From: Nostoc sp. KVJ3
GTDB lineage: Bacteria > Cyanobacteriota > Cyanobacteriia > Cyanobacteriales > Nostocaceae
Reading direction: 5' to 3'
NCBI RefSeq assembly: GCF_026127265.1
Contig: NZ_WWFG01000006.1
Location: 1-64,000 of the forward strand
DNA length: 64,000 nucleotides
A program made the position numbers and the translations under genes. The notes below the pieces were generated by a model. The model saw only the letters and a program-made list of their open reading frames with translations, was not told the origin of the DNA and ran no database searches. Positions 1 to 9,573 of the stretch are shown here, in pieces (position 1 is the stretch's first letter; each line of letters starts with the position of its first letter).

Positions 1-20
1 AAAATTCAAAATTCAAAATT
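1..20. repeat. Heptamer short tandem repeat (AAAATTC)
   Basis: Tandem AAAATTC units, cut by the window edge. The reverse-complement version, AATTTTG, lies at 444-477, so the two arrays bracket the small gene at 80-445 in inverted orientation. Heptamer tandem repeats like these are common between genes in Nostoc-type cyanobacteria. Confidence 0.75.
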
Positions 21-79
21 ATTAGTAATTACGTACTAAAGAGGATAGGATAATTATTATAAAGGTAATTTTTATAATA

Positions 80-445
80 ATGAATCAGCATCAACATATT
101 ACAGATAGAACATTTAACTTTGCAGTAAGAATTGTTAATCTCTGTAAAATTTTAGATGAAAAACCTGGAGTAGGCAGGGTTCTATACAAACAATTAATAA
201 GGTCTGGAACATCTATTGGTGCTAATGTAGCAGAATCTCAATCAGCGCAAAGTAAAGCTGATTTTCTAAGTAAATTACAAATTGCTTTAAAAGAGGCTAA
301 AGAAACAAAATATTGGTTGAGAATATTAATTACTACTGTTATTGTTGAAGAACATAAATTGTTGCCTCTTGTTACAGAGAATGAAGAAATTATCAAAATT
401 ATTGCAGCTATAGTAGTGAAAACTAAACAAAATGAGTCCAAATAA
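80..445 (+). CDS. Four-helix-bundle protein (S23 / IVP-like family)
   Basis: This 121-residue protein has the features of the bacterial four-helix-bundle family named after the 23S rRNA intervening-sequence protein. These include an N-terminal helix, the central stretch SGTSIGANVAES (about residues 43-54) with the conserved G-x-x-IxANIAE-type signature, and a following K/E-rich helix (FLSKLQIALKEAKET). The length matches the family norm of about 115-130. The molecular role of free-standing members is not settled; they occur as small mobile-DNA-associated genes. It stands alone between inverted heptamer repeats, and the next gene begins inside the right-hand repeat. Confidence 0.8.
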   Translation: MNQHQHITDRTFNFAVRIVNLCKILDEKPGVGRVLYKQLIRSGTSIGANVAESQSAQSKADFLSKLQIALKEAKETKYWLRILITTVIVEEHKLLPLVTENEEIIKIIAAIVVKTKQNESK

Positions 446-477
446 TTTTGAATTTTGAATTTTGAATTTTGAATTTG
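444..477. repeat. Heptamer tandem repeat (AATTTTG)n
   Basis: About four and a half AATTTTG units in a row, overlapping the stop codon of the upstream gene. They give an apparent Asn-Phe-Glu-Phe leader if the next gene is read from 462. The inverted partner array is at 1-20. Confidence 0.85.
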
Positions 478-479
478 AT

Positions 480-1142
480 ATGACCATCTGGGATGTATTA
501 GATGAGTTGTCTGAATCTCCACCAACTTCTTCCCTTGATGCTATGTGGGATTGTTTGGATGCGGAGCTTGAAAAATTACCCTTGGAGGCACAGTTATTAA
601 CCGCAGCGCTTGCCTTCAGTCAAATTGCGGATATTCTTAAGTCTCGTGCCGAAGTGCTGTTGCAAGATACCCGCGATCTCAATAACCCAAAGGGGCCAAT
701 TGTTAGCACCGATCTCTTTGCTGGTCTAGTGCGGACAACAATGCACCTAGATTTAGATGATTTGATTGAACCGGAAACACCACAAACCTTTAAACCACAC
801 GGCCCACACCAATTTTCATCTCCTACTGAGTTGGGTGATTCTGTAGCAGCACTTGTTGAGAAAGCGAATGTTTTGGCAATGCTTGATGAGGTAACAACTT
901 TAGAAGATGTTCGCAATTTGGCATCAGATGAAGATGTGGAAAAATGGCAGAGTGCGATCGCTAACCATCTGATAAATGTCAAAGATGAGATTTCTTTAGT
1001 TAAACTGCAACGTGTGTTGCAAATGCCGATGGTAGAAGTATGGTTGGGACTGTTGCTGGGTGGGTTTACATTAGAACAGCGTGGTGATTTTTATCACAAC
1101 TATAATGTCTGGGTGAAAAGTTCTTCTTCCTTCGATCAATGA
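480..1142 (+). CDS. Hypothetical protein, acidic, helical
   Basis: No family recognised. The frame is open from 462, but 462-479 is repeat DNA, so the ATG at 480 (MTIWDVLDEL...) is the better start, giving 220 residues. The protein is acidic and mostly helical. It has a Leu/Ala-rich segment with ALAFSQIADIL, a DLDDLIEPE stretch, and a tail that includes MPMVEVWLGLLLGGF, which could be a buried or membrane-touching helix. The gene sits between a four-helix-bundle gene and a deaminase-like gene on the same strand, with a 78-nt gap to the latter. No function is assigned. Confidence 0.6.
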   Translation: MTIWDVLDELSESPPTSSLDAMWDCLDAELEKLPLEAQLLTAALAFSQIADILKSRAEVLLQDTRDLNNPKGPIVSTDLFAGLVRTTMHLDLDDLIEPETPQTFKPHGPHQFSSPTELGDSVAALVEKANVLAMLDEVTTLEDVRNLASDEDVEKWQSAIANHLINVKDEISLVKLQRVLQMPMVEVWLGLLLGGFTLEQRGDFYHNYNVWVKSSSSFDQ

Positions 1143-1220
1143 CAATTCATTCGCTATATTAGGAGAGTCCTGTGATATCTGCCGCTGAAAGCATAATGTG
1201 GTTCTTGGCAACTTTTGGTG

Positions 1221-1691
1221 ATGATGACAGAGCAAGAGATATTTGAACATTTATTCACCATTGCGGATCAATCCGACGATACTGGTGGAGTCGTGAGTTC
1301 GTGCTTAGTACGACAAGGAAACATTGTGGTTGAAGGAATCAGTTGTAACGACGGCAAACATGCCGAATATGTACTTCTGCGCCAGCTCGAACTCTCTGCT
1401 ATCTCAATTCTTCCGGACGACATCATATATACAACAGTAGAGCCATGTGGAAAACGCACTCCCGGAGGACAGGGCGAATATATGGGGGACTGTACAACTA
1501 ACTTGATTCAGGCAGGTGTACGACATGTGGTTTATGCAGCTCCAGATCCAGATGCATCATCTCAAACTCGATACAAGTTTGAGCAAGCCGATTGCTCGCT
1601 CCGTCAAGTAAACGATCCCCACATAATCCGTCAAGCAATCACGCTCTTCAATTCAACTGTAACTTACACATCAGATGTCTTGCCCCAATAA
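1221..1691 (+). CDS. Cytidine/deoxycytidylate-deaminase-like zinc protein
   Basis: The protein carries the zinc signature of the cytidine-deaminase superfamily. HAE (in DGKHAEYVLL, about residues 47-49) supplies one zinc ligand and the proton-shuttling glutamate. TVEPCGKR... followed after about 14 residues by GDC supplies the two cysteines. The spacing between the cysteines is longer than the usual PCxxC and recalls RibD-type deaminases (PC-x8-C), as do the lines RTPGG and VVYAAPDPD. No reductase domain follows, so it is a stand-alone deaminase of about 157 residues. The frame is open from a TTG at 1215, but the ATG at 1221 (or 1224) is the better start. The substrate cannot be told from sequence. 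Confidence 0.65.
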   Translation: MMTEQEIFEHLFTIADQSDDTGGVVSSCLVRQGNIVVEGISCNDGKHAEYVLLRQLELSAISILPDDIIYTTVEPCGKRTPGGQGEYMGDCTTNLIQAGVRHVVYAAPDPDASSQTRYKFEQADCSLRQVNDPHIIRQAITLFNSTVTYTSDVLPQ

Positions 1692-1852
1692 CTATTGCAG
1701 ATTAGGGGTTAAGGTAAAATAAATTGGTCAGGCAAGGCACGCGCCCTTTTCGGCGCTGCCCCTCCATGAGAGATTGTAACTAAACATGATAAATATAATA
1801 AGCCGTAAAGCAATTTATTAAGAAGGGGAAGGGGGACTAGGGTTGGGGGAAA

Positions 1853-1935
1853 GGTAAAAACCTCGCCCCTCTTGTGGCACGAAATAATCCAAATTTTATG
1901 AGTCAGGTAAAAACCTCGCCCCTTTTGTGGCGCGA
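1853..1935. repeat. 30-bp direct repeat, two copies
   Basis: Two copies at 1853-1882 and 1906-1935 share GGTAAAAACCTCGCCCC and TTGTGG, 28 of 30 positions identical. They lie in the 330-bp gap between convergent genes (1691 and 2022), together with GC-rich runs. Nothing coding was found in this gap. Confidence 0.75.
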
Positions 1936-2021
1936 CAATCATCATCCCTTTCCCCTTTTCCCTTTTCCTTTTTTGAGAGCGTGGATGCTTATAGAAATCC
2001 AAGAAGATAATTAGCAACCTT

Positions 2022-2966
2022 TTAATTCTTCTGCTGCTTCCAAACCAGGTTGTATTCTCTTTCAACAAACGCCAGCAATTTTGCTTGCAACGAAGATAAA
2101 TAAGGTTTAGCTTGTTTCCCCAACCACTGCAACAGCCAATCCACAGCCTCGTCACGGGTCGCCACTTGATGCAACTGCCGTAATCTCACACATAACTGCT
2201 GCATGAATTGGCAATCTTCATCAAGCAATTCCAGTAACTTCAGGTGTTCGATTTTTACGGTGTAGTCGCCGTCCCAAGCCTGGAGTGTACAGCTATATTC
2301 CCCAACGTGACTTACCACGCCCCAATAACCGCCTTTACCTCTCAGTTCCGGGTCATCTTTGGGCAGAAGAATGCATATTTCCCCGATGTGGTAAGGATTG
2401 GGTACTTTCGTCCTTTCGCGTATCCTATCCACTACGTCTTTCACTATGCGACCAGATGGAATCTTATTACCAGCTTGCTCTACTGCCTGCTGCCAGACAT
2501 CCGCTTGCACAAATGGTTCCAACTCAGCTTTCGCCAAAAAGCGCAATTGTCGTTCGTTGGTCGGCATTGGAATTTGCCGACCATTGGTCGGCAAAAACTT
2601 TTGAAGATTCTCATAAACCACAGTCGCTGAAATCTTTAAGTAAGCCGCATCACGACTATAATTGAAGCGATAGCGGCAATACTCCTCAAAAGTCTGGTGC
2701 GTGGAACGGTACAGCCGTCTGTCCCGCAATTCCATCAACGCCTGACCTGCTGACAAAAATGCCCTTTCTACCTGACTTTCCAATTGCAAGCGTAAGCTTT
2801 GTTCTTGGTCAGTCAACTCTCTTACTTCAACAGCCGTCACCGTGATAGTTGCTCCCCCTGGATTTTCGTGCAAAGAAGTATTTTCGGGAGCAGAGTCGGT
2901 TGCTGGCTTTGGTTCCTCAGATGTCGCAGGGGTAATTTTCTTGCGTCTGGATGGTGGTTTGTTCAT
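2022..2966 (-). CDS. Cyanobacterial plasmid protein, probable DNA-binding/partition type
   Basis: 314 residues from the ATG at 2966, chosen because GGAGGTGGGG sits just upstream; the frame is open to 2999. The N-terminus is basic (PPSRRKK) and disordered. A helical domain follows with AGQALMELRDRRLYR and TFEEYCRYRFNYSRDAAYLKI, a layout seen in DNA-binding proteins of cyanobacterial plasmids. Then come the PTNERQLR...SGRIVKDVVDRI segment, an SH3-like part (GEICILLPKDDPELRG...YWGVVSHV) and a helical tail. I infer a role in plasmid maintenance or transcription, from general resemblance only. The coding DNA for FLPTNGRQ holds a 21-bp palindrome that recurs at 23 kb. Confidence 0.55.
   Translation of the reverse strand: MNKPPSRRKKITPATSEEPKPATDSAPENTSLHENPGGATITVTAVEVRELTDQEQSLRLQLESQVERAFLSAGQALMELRDRRLYRSTHQTFEEYCRYRFNYSRDAAYLKISATVVYENLQKFLPTNGRQIPMPTNERQLRFLAKAELEPFVQADVWQQAVEQAGNKIPSGRIVKDVVDRIRERTKVPNPYHIGEICILLPKDDPELRGKGGYWGVVSHVGEYSCTLQAWDGDYTVKIEHLKLLELLDEDCQFMQQLCVRLRQLHQVATRDEAVDWLLQWLGKQAKPYLSSLQAKLLAFVEREYNLVWKQQKN
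2574..2594. repeat. 21-bp palindrome inside the plasmid-protein gene
   Basis: Perfect 10-bp arms TTGCCGACCA and TGGTCGGCAA around one central base, inside the minus-strand gene at 2022-2966. The same palindrome, with 29 identical bases in all, is at 23045-23073. It could be a binding site of the encoded protein or a small mobile repeat that entered the gene in frame. Confidence 0.8.
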
Positions 2967-3149
2967 TGCCCCACCTCCAGGCTGACAGCAGTCGAACAAA
3001 TATTGAGTTGTGTCATCATGGAAATATAGAGTTTTTATTTATGCCCCCATCCTTTAAACAGGTTGGGGTTTTTCATTGCTTTTTATATTTTGCACCGATG
3101 AAAGAATACTTTGACGAAAATCAGTCCAATACCACAGTTAACAAGAAAG

Positions 3150-3192
3150 ACTTCAGAAGTCAGGAGCCTGAATTCAATTCTGACTTCTGACT
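3150..3192. repeat. Dispersed hairpin repeat (GAAGTCAGGAGCC type)
   Basis: GAAGTCAGGAGCCTGAATTC is followed directly by its imperfect inverse, AATTCTGACTTCTGAC. The same family appears near 24.2-24.35 kb and 33.79-33.9 kb. It is typical intergenic filler of Nostoc genomes. The remainder of 3000-3264 holds no gene that I can support. Confidence 0.75.
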
Positions 3193-3264
3193 TGTGCCAA
3201 CTGAATTCAATTTCAGCTTATTCTAGAAAATACCCTCTTCAACACATGGGTAAAACAACGGCTA

Positions 3265-3990
3265 ATGCTTGATTATTTGACGGCAGGTATTGCATTTTGG
3301 ATGACTTTGTTTGGAGTACAAGAGTCGTTGTTAGAATTTCGCCTGGGTTATCTCGGTCGCTACTGGTTTCTTGCGATTAGCGCTAGCCTACTCCTGAGCT
3401 TTTTGCTCTCTGCCCCGATTATTATCACCCTAATCATTAAATTTGCAGTAGATCCATTCACTTTTCCAGGTAATGTTATTCTTTGTGCGATCGCTGCGGT
3501 AATATTTGGTGTGATTCTCAGTCTGGCGCAATGGCTGATACTTCGTCAAACCGAGATGACACCAAGAGTTTTTGCACCGATCAATACAGTTATTGGAATT
3601 CTCGTCTACTTCCTACTGGTATGGCTCAATGAGGGTAGTTTGGAGTGGAGCGGTAATCCCATTCAAGGCTGGAAAACTGTCCTCGTCTTTTTAGCTGGTG
3701 GTGCGATTATCGGAGCAGCCACTGGTAAAGCCTTGGATTTTTACTGTGAGCGAGTAGAACAGCGATTAATTCAGCTTGAGAGATACAGGGTAGCAAGAGA
3801 AACCAGAGAGAGAGAACGGATAGAAACAGAAAGAATAGAAAGAGAAAAGCAAGAAATAGAAAAGCTTGAAATGGAAATTTTAGAAAGAAAAAGGATCTCA
3901 AGAGAAATCGCTTTGGAGGAAGAAAGAAAGTGGTATGAAGAACATGGTGATGATGATTTCGATTATGAGGATGAAGATGATGATGAATAA
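3265..3990 (+). CDS. Membrane protein with long charged coiled coil
   Basis: No family recognised. 241 residues. Four hydrophobic segments (about residues 36-60, 70-95, 105-122, 137-157) form a membrane domain. A long Arg/Glu-rich coiled coil follows (about 160-222; RERERIETERIEREKQE...), ending in a very acidic tail (DDDFDYEDEDDDE). The arrangement suggests an inner-membrane anchor with a cytoplasmic stalk. It stands alone, with a 274-bp upstream gap from the divergent plasmid-protein gene (start 2966) and a 300-bp downstream gap, so context gives no hint of role. Confidence 0.6.
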   Translation: MLDYLTAGIAFWMTLFGVQESLLEFRLGYLGRYWFLAISASLLLSFLLSAPIIITLIIKFAVDPFTFPGNVILCAIAAVIFGVILSLAQWLILRQTEMTPRVFAPINTVIGILVYFLLVWLNEGSLEWSGNPIQGWKTVLVFLAGGAIIGAATGKALDFYCERVEQRLIQLERYRVARETRERERIETERIEREKQEIEKLEMEILERKRISREIALEEERKWYEEHGDDDFDYEDEDDDE

Positions 3991-4304
3991 TATCTTGGCT
4001 TCGTGTTATCAGTTATATAAGATAGTACAATCTTAACCATACAATTGTTAGCTTCGACAACTACTCAATCACTTTTCATGCTTACTTTATTGTCATTTCT
4101 GTTTCACAGAATTTTTCTGTATATTGTTGTAATTCGGAAGTATCTTTGAACACTAAGCCTTCCGAAAAGCCCTACCCAAGGTTGCAGCCCTTCTATTTTT
4201 TTTATTTGCTGGTATTAAAATCCTAATAGGCTGGTATAATTACTGCTGTTCGCTATAAATCATCAGTAAAATAAATAGCCCTTCTCTTGTTGTTGAGAAT
4301 CAGC

Positions 4305-5261
4305 ATGGTGAAAAATAAAAAACTTTTGGTGTTATTCTGTTTAAGCTTAATTGCAAAAGATATACCGATGTTAGCAAGCACCCCACGACCAGAAGAAATA
4401 ACTAGAAGATATCAAATAGCTTGCAAACCAGTAGGGAGATTGGAAACTAATGGTGACTTTAATTTTAGAGCAGGAAGTTTACTTTGTGAGCAAGATAAAA
4501 TAGAAATTTTAAATGGGGGTTTTGTTAAATTCTTTTGTTATAGTCTGGGGAAAACTTTAAATTTATTTGGGGGAACAGTATCTGAACTATGTGGAAAACC
4601 ACGGGCTATGTCAGCTTGCGATACTAACCATAGAAGATTATGTCCTAAGCCGAAAGGTGGAATATCAGATAGTGATTCTCCGACAATTATCGCTCCTTAC
4701 AGTAGCTTGATATTACAATCCCGTCCCGATATAGCTTGGCATCCAGTTAAAGGTGCTACTTCATATATAGTAAGGCTCAGTGGGGAAAGGGTTGAATGGA
4801 AAGTAAACACTAATCAAACTAGAATTCCCTATCCAAAAGACCAGCCTGAACTACAATTTGGTAATGCTTATGAACTAACAGTTTTAGCAAATATAGCAAC
4901 AGAAGATAAAGACTTGCCTAGTTCAACTAAAATCTTAAATAGATTGACACAAGGGGAAGTTCAAAACCTTGAGGATGAAATCAGTAAATTCAAAACAATT
5001 TTAAATCTACCTGCTGATGAATTAGCATTAGATTTGAGTGATACATTTGTTTCACAAAATTTATTAACAGAAGCTGTTGAGGTTCTAGAAAAAAGGGCAA
5101 AAGATAATTCTAAAGATTCTACAGTTTACAGGCAATTAGGAGATTTATATTTGCAAGCTGGAAATAGAGATTTAGCTGAAAAGAATTACAAAATAGCACT
5201 TTCTTTATCTAACGGTTCTCTGATAGTACAGAAGAGTAATTTACGTCAATTAAAACCATAA
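4305..5261 (+). CDS. Secreted TPR protein
   Basis: The ATG at 4305 is preferred over a run of TTG codons at 4287. It gives 318 residues with a hydrophobic N-terminus (KKLLVLFCLSLIA) that fits a signal peptide. The N-terminal half has four Cys and a small beta-rich domain (ITRRYQIACKPVGR...). The middle (SRPDIAWHPVKGATSYIVRLSG) looks like a fibronectin-like domain. The C-terminus has about two TPR motifs (STVYRQLGDLYLQAGNRDLAEKNYKIAL). In cyanobacteria such proteins are often found with CHAT-domain genes, and here it converges on the CHAT gene with 10 nt between stops. I infer a periplasmic partner role. Confidence 0.6.
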   Translation: MVKNKKLLVLFCLSLIAKDIPMLASTPRPEEITRRYQIACKPVGRLETNGDFNFRAGSLLCEQDKIEILNGGFVKFFCYSLGKTLNLFGGTVSELCGKPRAMSACDTNHRRLCPKPKGGISDSDSPTIIAPYSSLILQSRPDIAWHPVKGATSYIVRLSGERVEWKVNTNQTRIPYPKDQPELQFGNAYELTVLANIATEDKDLPSSTKILNRLTQGEVQNLEDEISKFKTILNLPADELALDLSDTFVSQNLLTEAVEVLEKRAKDNSKDSTVYRQLGDLYLQAGNRDLAEKNYKIALSLSNGSLIVQKSNLRQLKP

Positions 5262-5271
5262 TTACAACAAT

Positions 5272-7728
5272 TTATACCCCACTACCAACTAAAATAAAAG
5301 GCGACCAGTAATAAGGATGTGAATATTCCGGCTGCGATGAAAGATGAATTTGTGCCAATCTTAAGGCTTCAGCTTTAGATTTCCCATCTTTTAAATTACT
5401 GTAGAAATCTGCCATCAAAATCGCTGTAGATTTGGCATCAACCAGCCATAAAGAGGCTAAAGTACTTCGGGTATGAGCTTGGAAAGCAACTCCAGCAATC
5501 CCCAGCACTGAACGTCGATCCCCTTTAGCTGCTTCACAAGCACTTAGTACTAAGAGGTCTATGCTATTGTCTTTTCGATTTTGAAGCAAGTTGCTCATCT
5601 CGTCTATGTTTAATGGCTCATCCCAAGTCAGAATCATAGTTTTTTTCAGCTCTGAGCTAAATTGCCCATGAGTCGAAATGTGAACTATTGAATAACCATT
5701 GTTGATTGCCTGTTGTAATTTCCTACTAGTAAATTCTTCATTAAGCAACACTAAAGACTTATTTAAATACTTTTTTATACTTAATATTTCTCTTTCAACA
5801 TCAGGTAAAGGACTTAATCTTTTAGGAGCATAACGGTTTTTAAAACTAGGACCTTCTTTAGACATCCCAGCTAATAAAGCGTTCATTTGATTTAAATTTA
5901 ATGGACGAGGTATTGGTATATCTAGTCCCCATAAAACTGTCATACTATAACGGTTTCTTAAATAGTTTTTGCCATCATATAATAATGACATAGGCACATT
6001 TTGAAACTCGTCTCCTAAAACAAATGCTAAAGTTCCATTACTAGGTAAATATTGTTCTATAGGGGCAATCACTAGCTTGTAAATTGCTTGTGAGTAAAGT
6101 ATTGTTCTGCTTTCACTAAGACTGGAATAATTTTCATCTTGAATATTTTTTATTAAGGAATTTAAATAAGACTTGACTTCTTTATAATTTGGAGAATGAT
6201 GGTGTAATTTTCCCTGAAATTTTAAAAACACATCTACTCGTTCACCTAAATTAATCAAATAGATAACAGGAAATTCAAAATTAGATTTATTTGTATTTAA
6301 GGTTTCATTTTTATGACATTGAACAAGATTCTCTAATTGCACAGTTTGTAATTGTTTATAAACTTCGATTACTGTTTCTTTTGAGAAATTCGGATTTTCT
6401 GATAACATATTTACATAATCTATGTACACTGGCTCAACTTTTTCTAAAAAATCATATTGCCCTTCAGCATAAGATAACAAATTCTGGCGGATTTTATTAA
6501 TATTATTGATAGCAGCATCATATTCTTCTTTAGCTTCATTAAAACTTCCATTATCTCGATATTTTCCTCCTAAAGAATGTTGCCATTGATATGCAATATC
6601 CCATTGTTTATCTGATTGAGAAACAGCGATCGCTTTTTTGAAACTACTTATTGATTCAACGTTTAATCCCAAAATACTATAAACTTTTCCTAAATATCCG
6701 TAAGCATAAGATATTGCTCTACTATTATATAAACGTTCTGCTAGTTGCAAGGATTCTTGAGAATATTTAAGAGATATATCTAAAAGCTTTCGATTATCCA
6801 ATGTTATCTCAATATTTTTTTGAATTAAATTAATTAAAGAATCAATAAAGTTTAATCTAGTATATACACTATCAATATCACTATCAGAAAAAATATCAAA
6901 ATTAGAATTAATTAATTGGCGAATAAGATTTAAAATATCTTCATTGTCCATCTGAAACTCTTTTGTAATCTGCCGCACTTCTATTAATAGTTTTAGGCGA
7001 TTAAGTTTACTTTTTAAAACTATCTTCATTGAAGAACTAAATTCTAGCTTTTTATAAACATCTAATGCCGACTTTGCTTGAGATTTAATACTTTCTAATA
7101 TTTCTTCTTTTACAGCATTTTTAGAGGTATTTTTAAGTCGATTTCTTGTTCGTTTATAAAAACTAAGTTGAGTATTGCCTAAACTCATTAAGAGATGGTC
7201 ACTCGGTTGACCGAAGAAAAGAGCGCTTTGCAATACTACTTGAGATTCTTCTAAATTATTCAAGGATCTAAGGGTATCCCCCAGATTTATTATTGTAGTA
7301 ATAGTTATAGGTTTGTTAAGCTTTTTTTGAAGAATATCTTGTAAATGTTCTAAATATTGAGTTCCTGTTTGTGTAGAGCTACATATTAATTCTTCTATAT
7401 TCAAAGCCTTGGTCAATACCAAGCAGGCACGACGAGGTAATCCTAAAGCTTGAAATGCTAAACTTTGATTACTTAAGCTTTCAAATACTCCTTCTTTGTT
7501 CCCCTGGGAATTATAACGTTTTTCAGCTTCTTCCCAAGCTTGTAATGCTGCTTTCGGTTGTCCTTGATGTAAAAGTATATACCCTTTCTGAGTCAAGTCT
7601 TGTGCTTGATAAATAGGAATTTCAGCTTTAACTTTTATTGATATGGTCAAGAAAAAAATTAAGCTTGCTAAAATTATCCATTTCAAAAACCATAACGAAT
7701 TGAGAAATACAACCCTTTTTCTTGCCAT
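5272..7728 (-). CDS. TPR-CHAT domain protease, membrane-anchored or exported
   Basis: 818 residues. A hydrophobic segment near the N-terminus (LWFLKWIILASLIFFLTISI, about 12-31) suggests export or anchoring. TPR-like helical repeats cover about 35-430 (KGYILLHQGQPKAALQAWEEA; AYGYLGKVYSILG). The C-terminal 250 residues form a CHAT domain, a caspase-related cysteine peptidase fold. It has STHG with the expected catalytic His687, LSACE with Cys731, and the family ending HPYYWSPFILVG. CHAT is known in separase-like and caspase-like proteases, so the catalytic activity is inferred from the intact dyad. The start overlaps the end of the TpsB gene by 46 nt, implying coupled translation in the TPS operon. 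Confidence 0.85.
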   Translation of the reverse strand: MARKRVVFLNSLWFLKWIILASLIFFLTISIKVKAEIPIYQAQDLTQKGYILLHQGQPKAALQAWEEAEKRYNSQGNKEGVFESLSNQSLAFQALGLPRRACLVLTKALNIEELICSSTQTGTQYLEHLQDILQKKLNKPITITTIINLGDTLRSLNNLEESQVVLQSALFFGQPSDHLLMSLGNTQLSFYKRTRNRLKNTSKNAVKEEILESIKSQAKSALDVYKKLEFSSSMKIVLKSKLNRLKLLIEVRQITKEFQMDNEDILNLIRQLINSNFDIFSDSDIDSVYTRLNFIDSLINLIQKNIEITLDNRKLLDISLKYSQESLQLAERLYNSRAISYAYGYLGKVYSILGLNVESISSFKKAIAVSQSDKQWDIAYQWQHSLGGKYRDNGSFNEAKEEYDAAINNINKIRQNLLSYAEGQYDFLEKVEPVYIDYVNMLSENPNFSKETVIEVYKQLQTVQLENLVQCHKNETLNTNKSNFEFPVIYLINLGERVDVFLKFQGKLHHHSPNYKEVKSYLNSLIKNIQDENYSSLSESRTILYSQAIYKLVIAPIEQYLPSNGTLAFVLGDEFQNVPMSLLYDGKNYLRNRYSMTVLWGLDIPIPRPLNLNQMNALLAGMSKEGPSFKNRYAPKRLSPLPDVEREILSIKKYLNKSLVLLNEEFTSRKLQQAINNGYSIVHISTHGQFSSELKKTMILTWDEPLNIDEMSNLLQNRKDNSIDLLVLSACEAAKGDRRSVLGIAGVAFQAHTRSTLASLWLVDAKSTAILMADFYSNLKDGKSKAEALRLAQIHLSSQPEYSHPYYWSPFILVGSGV

Positions 7729-9337
7729 GTATTAGAACTATCACTGTTTTGAAAGTTTACAATAGGTAGTGCGAAATCAAATCTTGCAGAAAAATCATCT
7801 TGAATACGGTAACTCAAACCCATTCCCACAGAAGCAAGTGTTGATGCATTAGTTAGCTGATTTCCTAAATTATTATTCCCCCCATTCTTCCATACTGTAC
7901 CAAAATCGACAAAGGGAATTAACTGAATTTCTCCTGCATTCATTGCAGATATAGTTGTTGGAAACTCAATGGTAGAAAAAAATCCGTTATCAGCAACAAT
8001 CGAATCTTGTCGATATCCTCTAACGCTTAAAGCCCCTCCTATTCCAAATTGCTCTAATGGGACAAGAGGTCTATCCGCTAATTGTAAATCTGCCCGAACT
8101 ATCAAGTTAGTTCTTTTGCTTATCTTGCGAAGCCAATAAGCCTGTCCACGCCAAGAGAGAAAACGACTGTCTGGTTCAGAAGAGTTAATAGTTGAACCTA
8201 AAAATCCAAACCCCAAGCTGAACTGTGAGCGGACAAAAAGGACTTCTTGAGTAGCTCTCTGTAGCCATTCTTGAAAAAATCTTATAGCTGTTATCTTTGT
8301 ACGTCCTTCCCATCTGCACCTACAGATAAACGAAACGGCTGGTTCAACAAAAATGTTTTACTTTCATTATAAGTTCCTAACACTCCTATTGTTAATTCTT
8401 TCGTACTTTCCGAGTTGATTTCTTTAATAACTGGCTGTTTAAACGAAATTTCATAAGATTGAGAATTAGCAAAAATATCTAGTATACTAAACGGAGATTC
8501 AATTATACTACTGTTAAATTTTCTAAAAGAAAATTGTACTACTCCATCATTTATATTGACGGGTAAAGCATAGCTAGTCTCTATAACATTGCTACCATCA
8601 GTATTGCGATACCCAACACTAAATTTATCTCCTATACCTAAAAGATTAGCATCACTAATTTGAACTTGTCTTTGAAAAGAACCAACAGAAGGAGAACGTT
8701 CATTGTTTAGCCCAACTTCTGTTCTAAATGGTTGTTTTTCTTCAACTTTTACGTCGAGAACAGCTTTGTTACTATCACTTCCAGGATTGATCTGAGCAGA
8801 TATATTTTTTATCAAAGGATCATTCTGCAAGAAACGTAAATACTTAGCCAATCGATTGACATTAAAAACTGGAGAGGTAGAAGCATCTAGACGCACAAAT
8901 ACATAATCACGAATATGTGTACTGCCACTGATATTAATCTTCTCTACTTGCCCTTCAACTATCTGTATCGTGATTGTTGCTCCTTCATTTAAATTAAGAA
9001 ATTGATTTTCGGAAATAGGTATGATAGCACTAGAGTTGATATACCCATTGTCATTATATAATTTTGTAATTGTATCACGGGCTTGTGAAAGGTCAGTAAA
9101 AGTTATTTCTCTCCCTTCATATAAAGCTACTGCTTCCTTTAGCTGTTCTATCGTAAATACTGTATTACCTTTAAAAATAATTTTTTTTAATTTAATTTTT
9201 AAAGGATATTTTGTGAAATCATTTTTTATTGCTAGAGGTTTTTGTTGATGGGGTGATAATGCTACAGATACGTTATTTGCAATTGTAAAAACGCTGATAT
9301 TTAGCAAACAGAAGCAGATGATTTTTAAATCAAACAT
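7683..9337 (-). pseudogene. TpsB outer-membrane transporter (ShlB/FhaC/HecB family), frameshifted
   Basis: The N-terminal part (9337-8291) has a signal-like start, a POTRA domain (IIFKGNTVFTIEQLKEAV) and first barrel strands. The C-terminal part (reading to 7683) continues with RTKITAIRFFQEW and ends in SIRYGF, a typical barrel end with terminal Phe. The frames join at the GGG at 8309-8311. After VGAD the other frame gives EGRTKIT, as expected for the family, so one base is missing. Repaired, the protein is 551 residues, normal for FhaC/ShlB. It would carry TpsA across the outer membrane. Either a true lesion or a sequencing error; every other part of the reading frame is clean. Confidence 0.85.
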
Positions 9338-9573
9338 ATCTATTATAGAAACATAGCTTTAAGGCTTTTAATTCAAAGAACATATACTCAAAAATGTGAG
9401 AGAGTTGCAGTCTAGTGTTGATGACTTTGTTCCGATTGCGTTAATGATGTTCGCCCTGGCGGTAGCAACGTTATCGCAGCAGACGTACCAGAAGGAGCGC
9501 TCCTACAGGCTAGAAAATGTATTGTATACAAGTAGTGCAGTGCTACCTCACATATACCCAAAGATATTTTTAG

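Noticed and set aside
1853..1935. Possible CRISPR repeats
   Set aside because: Only two 30-bp units with a 23-bp gap, no further unit and no cas gene in the window.
1709..2155. Minus-strand frame of 148 codons
   Set aside because: Runs through the repeat-rich gap and overlaps the well-supported gene at 2022-2966 in another frame; the composition is not protein-like.
2244..2665. Plus-strand frames opposite the plasmid-protein gene
   Set aside because: Antisense shadows of the 2022-2966 gene; no ribosome-binding site and no plausible domain.
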